A stretch of 27,879 nt of DNA from Sutterella sp. (lineage in GTDB: Bacteria > Pseudomonadota > Gammaproteobacteria > Burkholderiales > Burkholderiaceae_F), in contig JAHHRF010000021.1 in NCBI GenBank assembly GCA_020025955.1, positions 1 to 27,879 of the forward strand, given 5' to 3'. This document shows positions 24,064 through 27,879 of this stretch, piece after piece. Each line of letters begins with the position of its first letter. The first letter of the stretch is position 1. Position numbers and translations under genes: made by a program. The notes beneath the pieces were generated by a model, which did no database searches, was not told the origin of the DNA, and worked only from the letters and a program-made list of their open reading frames with translations.

Positions 24064-24133
24064 TCCTTTATTAAAGGAATTTCAAACTCAATGCTTAAGT
24101 GCGTCATTAATTAACGCACTACTTGAGTAGAAT
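24064..24133 (+). promoter_or_regulatory. Methyltransferase promoter with two palindromes (candidate operator)
   Basis: Two inverted repeats lie in this AT-rich gap: TCCTTTA-T-TAAAGGA (24064-24078) and AGTGCGT (24098-24104) / ACGCACT (24114-24120) with a 9-base ATTAAT-centred spacer. TAGAAT at 24128-24133 is a plausible -10 box, and the second palindrome would then cover the -35 region. This is the expected layout for a repressor or self-regulating methyltransferase. No controller-protein gene is seen nearby. Confidence 0.5.
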
Positions 24134-24164
24134 TAGGAGCATTGGATCTCGTTTGGGTTAAAAA

Positions 24165-25112
24165 ATGAAAAAAGTTGCCAGTTTCTGCGCAGGCGTAGGA
24201 GGTATCGATCAAGGCTTTGAACAAGCCGGCTTCAAGGTTATTTGGGCCAATGAAATTGACGAAAAAGCCTCTCAAACCTACCGCGCGAATTTTGATTCGG
24301 TTTTATTGACGGAAGACATTCACAAGGTTGAAGCCAAGTCGATCCCTGACTTTGATGTGCTCGTGGCGGGCTTTCCTTGCCAGGCCTTCTCGGTGGCTGG
24401 CTACCGCAAAGGCTTTAATGATGCCCGTGGCAACATCTTCTTTGAGCTCGAACGTATTTGGCTTGAAAAGCAGCCGGAAGTCGTGTTCTTAGAAAACGTG
24501 AAGAACTTAGTCGGTCATGACAAGGGCAATACCTTCAAGGTGATTTGCGAGCATTTGGCCCAGGCGGGCTATCACGTTAAGCATCGTGTCTTAAATGCCT
24601 GTGACTACGGCAACTTGCCCCAGAACCGTGAACGTATTTATATCGTCGGCTTCAAGGATAAGGCTGCTCATGATCGCTTCGAATTCCCGGACGCTGTGGA
24701 ATTGACCACGACCTTAAAGGACTTGATCGACTTTACGGAGCCTCAGGAAAAAGCCTTCTACTACACGGCGGAGAAGTACGAGTGCTACCCGCAGGTAGAA
24801 GAAGCCGTTACGCGCCAGGATACGCTCTACCAGTGGCGTCGTGTGTACGTGCGTGAGAACAAGTCCAACATGTGCCCGACGTTAACGGCCAACATGGGTA
24901 CGGGCGGTCACAACGTTCCGTTACTCAAGGCAGACGACGGGATTCGTAAGCTCACCCCGCGTGAATGCTTTAACTTGATGGGCTTCCCGAAAGACTTCAA
25001 GTTCCCCGCCGGCATGGGGCGTAGTCACCTCTACAAGCAAGCAGGGAACTCCGTTGCGGTCCCCGTGGTTCGACGTATTGCCGAAGCCATTCAGACCGCA
25101 TTGAAGGGTTAA
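24165..25112 (+). CDS. DNA (cytosine-5) methyltransferase
   Basis: This 315-residue enzyme transfers methyl groups from S-adenosylmethionine to C5 of cytosine in a specific site. Visible motifs are I (VASFCAGVGGIDQGFEQAG, 4-22), IV (GFPCQAFSVAG with catalytic Cys72), VI (ENVKN, 110-114), VIII (QNRERIYIVGF, 153-163), IX (LTPRECFNLMGFP) and X (QAGNSVAVPVV). The variable region between VIII and IX, which reads the target, gives no recognisable specificity. No good ribosome binding site sits at normal distance (AGGAG lies about 25 bases upstream), so translation may be weak. It protects host DNA against the convergent endonuclease and probably the upstream cassette (inference). Confidence 0.94.
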   Translation: MKKVASFCAGVGGIDQGFEQAGFKVIWANEIDEKASQTYRANFDSVLLTEDIHKVEAKSIPDFDVLVAGFPCQAFSVAGYRKGFNDARGNIFFELERIWLEKQPEVVFLENVKNLVGHDKGNTFKVICEHLAQAGYHVKHRVLNACDYGNLPQNRERIYIVGFKDKAAHDRFEFPDAVELTTTLKDLIDFTEPQEKAFYYTAEKYECYPQVEEAVTRQDTLYQWRRVYVRENKSNMCPTLTANMGTGGHNVPLLKADDGIRKLTPRECFNLMGFPKDFKFPAGMGRSHLYKQAGNSVAVPVVRRIAEAIQTALKG

Positions 25113-26617
25113 TCTTCGAATTCGCTGTAGTCTTCTTCCGTCTCGGCGGGAGCGAGCTCACTTAAGAAATCCGATAAGGGCAGGGGACGTTCTCCTGCCT
25201 TTATTCGTTCTTTAAAGAGATCGTAGGCGCCAATCGGTAACACCGTCATGCGATAGTGTTCGTCACTGAGCTTTTCGATTAAGACGCTGTCTTTGCCAAT
25301 GTCGACCAAGTCTTGATAGGTGTAGACGCGTCGCGTTTGGAAGCGGTCCTTCGCTGCCTCATCCGAGCCATCAATGATGCGATAGAGCCACCCCGAGAGG
25401 TCCACGTTATGTTCACTCATGAGGGCTTTGGGGCCTTGCTGACAGAGCTTGCTCCCAACGTGATCGCCATTGGGTAACGTTAACGTAAAGGGCTCACAGC
25501 GAAGTTGTGGGTCGCCGTGCTTGTCGTCTTCATAGAAATACTTGAAGAAGTCCGTCTCTTGCGTGAAGTCACGAATTAAGACGGGCACCGGGATGTAACT
25601 TTCACCAAACTCACGTTTGCGTCCCCCCGCTGCCCACTGATTAAGCCCCGACTTCTCAGGGACGTACTTCCCATCTTTGCGCGTGGAATAAAGGGGCAAG
25701 ACTACATAGGGGAGGTTTCGCACTGAGGGCTTTGGTTTCTCTGCTAAGCGCTTCATGAGGGCTTGATGAATCGGGTCCGAGGTCCAATCGGGCTTAGGGC
25801 TTTCGCCCCCCGTTGGGGTATTGGTGACAAAGGCGAGCCCCGTGGTGTCGCGACCAGACGGGGGTGGATTCAGCACCGTCGTTGTGACGGGGTCCTCTGG
25901 CTGGGCACTTTGCGTTGCACGCTTTTCCAAGAGTTCACCAAACAAGATGATCAACTCCATCGGATCGTCATAGATGGTGACATCAAAGTTCGCCAAGGGC
26001 TTTAAGTCGGCGTAGTTAAACTCCTTTAATAAAACGCTCTTGGATTTACTAAAGGTGTAGAAGTGACGACCGTCCGTGAACTTAATCGTGGCGCCACTCG
26101 ACTTGAGGAGTTGAAGATTGTGTTCGTCGATGAGGGGATAATCGAATTCGTAGATCTTTAAGACGCCTGGCTCACGAATTAAGCAAGAATAGAAAGACTG
26201 CGCCACTTCGATGTCAAAGGCATTGGCATCGGAAATGACGCGCTTGTTGCGAAGCGAGGCGACTGTTTTCATCAGCACATCGTCTTCCATACTGCTAAAT
26301 TTGTAGGTCGCATTCTGGCTGTTGAATTCCGCCACCTTTTCGACACTGCGCCCGTTGGGTTTAGCCAAGAAGGTTTTAATCCCTACGCCCAGACGAAGGT
26401 TATTCACGCACAACATCACATCAAAGGAGTTGTCGTGACGGCTTAAGTCTTCGTAGTTCTCTTCGGGAACGCATCGCATGTACCCGCCTTCTGCCAAACG
26501 ATAGTTGATATAAGGCGCATCATTGTTGGACGACAGGCGCGATAAGGCACCAATCGTGCGCATCAAGGTTTGGTAGAGATCAAGGTCAAAATTGACATAC
26601 TGGTCGGTATACGTCAT
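25109..26617 (-). CDS. Probable type II restriction endonuclease with B3-like C-terminal domain
   Basis: This 502-residue protein is convergent with the methyltransferase gene; the two stop codons share the palindrome TTAA at 25109-25112. The C-terminal part (about 305-480) contains LPLYSTR, VPEKSGLNQW, GRKREFGESYIPVP, FTLTLPNG and a CQQGPKALMS segment, which from memory matches the B3-like DNA-binding domain of NgoFVII/BfiI-type restriction enzymes. The N-terminal half (1-235) lacks the HxK phospholipase-D motif of those enzymes. It has Asp66 and GVGIKTF (Lys81), which could be a PD-(D/E)XK-like site, and a later HFYTFSKSKSVL. A proline/threonine-rich linker (about 236-300) joins the halves. 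The pairing with a methyltransferase supports a restriction role. The start at 26617 has GGAAG upstream. Confidence 0.6.
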   Translation of the reverse strand: MTYTDQYVNFDLDLYQTLMRTIGALSRLSSNNDAPYINYRLAEGGYMRCVPEENYEDLSRHDNSFDVMLCVNNLRLGVGIKTFLAKPNGRSVEKVAEFNSQNATYKFSSMEDDVLMKTVASLRNKRVISDANAFDIEVAQSFYSCLIREPGVLKIYEFDYPLIDEHNLQLLKSSGATIKFTDGRHFYTFSKSKSVLLKEFNYADLKPLANFDVTIYDDPMELIILFGELLEKRATQSAQPEDPVTTTVLNPPPSGRDTTGLAFVTNTPTGGESPKPDWTSDPIHQALMKRLAEKPKPSVRNLPYVVLPLYSTRKDGKYVPEKSGLNQWAAGGRKREFGESYIPVPVLIRDFTQETDFFKYFYEDDKHGDPQLRCEPFTLTLPNGDHVGSKLCQQGPKALMSEHNVDLSGWLYRIIDGSDEAAKDRFQTRRVYTYQDLVDIGKDSVLIEKLSDEHYRMTVLPIGAYDLFKERIKAGERPLPLSDFLSELAPAETEEDYSEFED

Positions 26618-26702
26618 CGAGCTTCCAATTTAGAAAACTTAAGGGACTCACAGGCTCAATCTTAACGGAAGCGCTGAGTCTTCGTTGAAAGGAAAGAACC
26701 CC

Positions 26703-27092
26703 ATGAAAACCATCGAAGTTGTGGCCGCTATTATTGAAAAAGACGGCAAACTGCTCGCCACCCAACGCGGCTATGGTGACTATCAAGGCGGGTGGGAATT
26801 CCCGGGCGGCAAGATTGAAGCCGGTGAGAATCCTCGAGACGCCTTGGTGCGAGAAATCCAAGAAGAGTTAGCCGTGACGATTGAGACGGGGGACTTTGTG
26901 ACGACGGTGGACTACGACTACCCCACGTTTCACCTCACCATGCATTGCTTTATGGCAAAAATCGTTGAGGGCACCTTAACGCTCTTAGAGCATGAGGGGG
27001 CGATGTGGTTAACGCCCGCTGAATTAGACACCCCTGACTGGTTGCCCGCAGACGTCGATGTCGTTGCGGCCTTGAAAGCCCGTTACGCGTAA
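26703..27092 (+). CDS. mutT: MutT-type Nudix hydrolase (8-oxo-dGTP diphosphatase)
   Basis: The 129-residue protein equals E. coli MutT in length. The Nudix box runs from Gly36 to Ala58 (GKIEAGE ... REIQEELA), after WEFPGGK. MutT cleans oxidised 8-oxo-dGTP from the nucleotide pool and so prevents A-to-C errors. ATG 26703 is preceded by AAAGGAAAG; a TTG 18 bases earlier is in frame but unlikely. It is divergent from the endonuclease gene, with an 85-base gap that must hold both promoters. It marks the right border of the defence island. Confidence 0.88.
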   Translation: MKTIEVVAAIIEKDGKLLATQRGYGDYQGGWEFPGGKIEAGENPRDALVREIQEELAVTIETGDFVTTVDYDYPTFHLTMHCFMAKIVEGTLTLLEHEGAMWLTPAELDTPDWLPADVDVVAALKARYA

Positions 27093-27100
27093 TTTGCACC

Positions 27101-27145
27101 CGAAGAAAAAGCCCTGCGTCACTGGACTCAGGGCTCTTCGTTTTA
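27101..27145. terminator. Bidirectional terminator between two Nudix genes
   Basis: CGAAGAaaaAGCCCTG pairs with CAGGGCTCTTCG, flanked by A's on the left and TTTT on the right. It can end transcription of mutT and of the convergent gene at 27143. Confidence 0.8.
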
Positions 27146-27879
27146 ATGGGCTAAGGCCATTAAAAGGGCTTTGGCGGCCTCCGGCATTAAGGTGCCCGCT
27201 TCGATGCGCGCGAGGGCCTCTTCTGGGTGCGTTACGCAAAATTCTTCCACTTCGCCATCTTGATTGATGGGGGCCTCTAACGCCCCCGTCGTTTTAAAGA
27301 CGTGCGTGGTTTCGCGCAAAAGCCCAAAGGTGTCTTCGCGTTCGGCTTCAAAGGAGCCGATGTAAAAAAGGGCATCGGGGTCAATCGTGAGCCCCGCCTC
27401 TTCTTTCGCTTCGCGAATGAGGGCTTCGGTGAGGGTTTCGCCTGCGCCCACGAGCCCTGCGGCGAGATTGTCCCAAAGACCAGCGCCCACTCGCTTCACG
27501 GAGCTACGTTTCCCCAGGGGAATCGACTGGGGAAACGTTTCGTCTCCCACGAGTCGTACGGCTTGCGTGTGGAGCCCCAAGACGCGAAAGAGCGCCCGAT
27601 CGGCTTGGGCAATGGCGTTGCCATGACGGTCTCGCACATCTAAAGGCTCGGGCGAACGAGTGGGGCACAGGCCCTTTGCCCGAACCTCAGCAAAGATGTC
27701 AGCGAAGAGCGCCGTTAACGTAGTGGCGGGGGTCAAAAGGAGGCTGTCGTCCTCCACCGTGATGCCCTTTAAACCTTTAAGGACGGGTACGACCGACGCA
27801 CGAATGCGGCCAATCGGGGTGAGCACACCGTCCGATAGGCAAACGACGTCCAGAAAGGACGTCGTTAACGCTTGGGTGA
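27143..27879 (-). CDS. Nudix hydrolase with DUF4743-like N-terminal part (5' end beyond window)
   Basis: The Nudix box GLVGAGE...REAKEEAGL lies at 124-145 if counted from the in-frame GTG at 27826. The preceding part (ADRALFRVLGLHTQAVRL) resembles the DUF4743 region found in Nudix proteins related to thiamine-diphosphate or dinucleotide hydrolases. No stop codon occurs in frame between 27826 and the window edge, GTG 27826 has no clear ribosome binding site, and family members are usually 20-60 residues longer at this end. The true start is therefore probably just outside. If GTG 27826 is used, the product has 227 residues. Substrate cannot be predicted. Confidence 0.75.
   Translation of the reverse strand, partial: TQALTTSFLDVVCLSDGVLTPIGRIRASVVPVLKGLKGITVEDDSLLLTPATTLTALFADIFAEVRAKGLCPTRSPEPLDVRDRHGNAIAQADRALFRVLGLHTQAVRLVGDETFPQSIPLGKRSSVKRVGAGLWDNLAAGLVGAGETLTEALIREAKEEAGLTIDPDALFYIGSFEAEREDTFGLLRETTHVFKTTGALEAPINQDGEVEEFCVTHPEEALARIEAGTLMPEAAKALLMALAH
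27842..27866. repeat. Perfect 10-bp inverted repeat at the right edge
   Basis: AACGACGTCC and GGACGTCGTT are exact complements separated by AGAAA. There is no T-run on either side. It lies either inside the start of the Nudix gene or just upstream of it, and may be an operator or RNA hairpin. Confidence 0.6.

Noticed and set aside
1..27879. CRISPR array or insertion sequence
   Set aside because: No regularly spaced direct repeats, no transposase-like protein and no terminal inverted repeats with target duplications were seen.
1..27879. Frequent TTAACG hexamer as an uptake or chi-like signal
   Set aside because: It is common in and between genes, but most cases are Leu-Thr or Val-Asn codon pairs in a genome that favours TTA; no strand or spacing pattern was evident.

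Overview
The window reads as chromosomal DNA of a beta-proteobacterium. The order aminotransferase / uvrB / low-molecular-weight tyrosine phosphatase / iscR-iscS-iscU-iscA-hscB-hscA-fdx-iscX is typical of Burkholderiales. Codon use and intergenic style suggest a Sutterellaceae-like member, but that rank is inference only.

Layout. Positions 1-150 hold the 3' part of a 5S rRNA and its terminator. Positions 171-1730 hold a small lipoprotein gene, a structured gap, a small conserved-looking hypothetical gene, a remnant-like open frame, and two identical tRNA-Asn(GUU) genes with one promoter and one terminator. Positions 1792-5919 are housekeeping: an aromatic/aspartate aminotransferase (minus), then uvrB and the phosphatase (plus). 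Positions 6147-12110 are the complete iron-sulfur cluster (isc) operon, from an IscR operator to an intrinsic terminator, with structured spacers between several genes. Positions 26703-27879 return to ordinary genes: MutT and a second, edge-truncated Nudix protein.

Positions 12111-26617 are an accessory defence island between iscX and mutT. It starts with a very large ankyrin-repeat protein carrying a duplicated 218-residue orphan domain and acidic low-complexity tracts. Only 12 bases later comes a tightly packed cassette: a MutL/MORC-like GHKL ATPase, a Z1-type superfamily II helicase, a DUF4420-type PD-(D/E)XK protein and an AIPR protein. This is the core of the Mza type of anti-phage system, related to the MORC/Z1 restriction-linked operons described earlier by comparative genomics. 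A terminator follows. Next come a separately controlled DNA cytosine-5 methyltransferase and, convergent with it, a probable restriction endonuclease whose C-terminal half resembles the B3-like DNA-binding domain of NgoFVII/BfiI-type enzymes.

How it may work (inference): the methyltransferase marks self DNA; the endonuclease and/or the ATPase-helicase-nuclease-AIPR complex acts on unmarked or invading DNA; the ankyrin protein is a candidate extra subunit, sensor or regulator. The least described parts are the ankyrin/acidic protein, a short upstream ORF overlapping its start, and the combination of an Mza-like core with a full type II-like modification/restriction pair.
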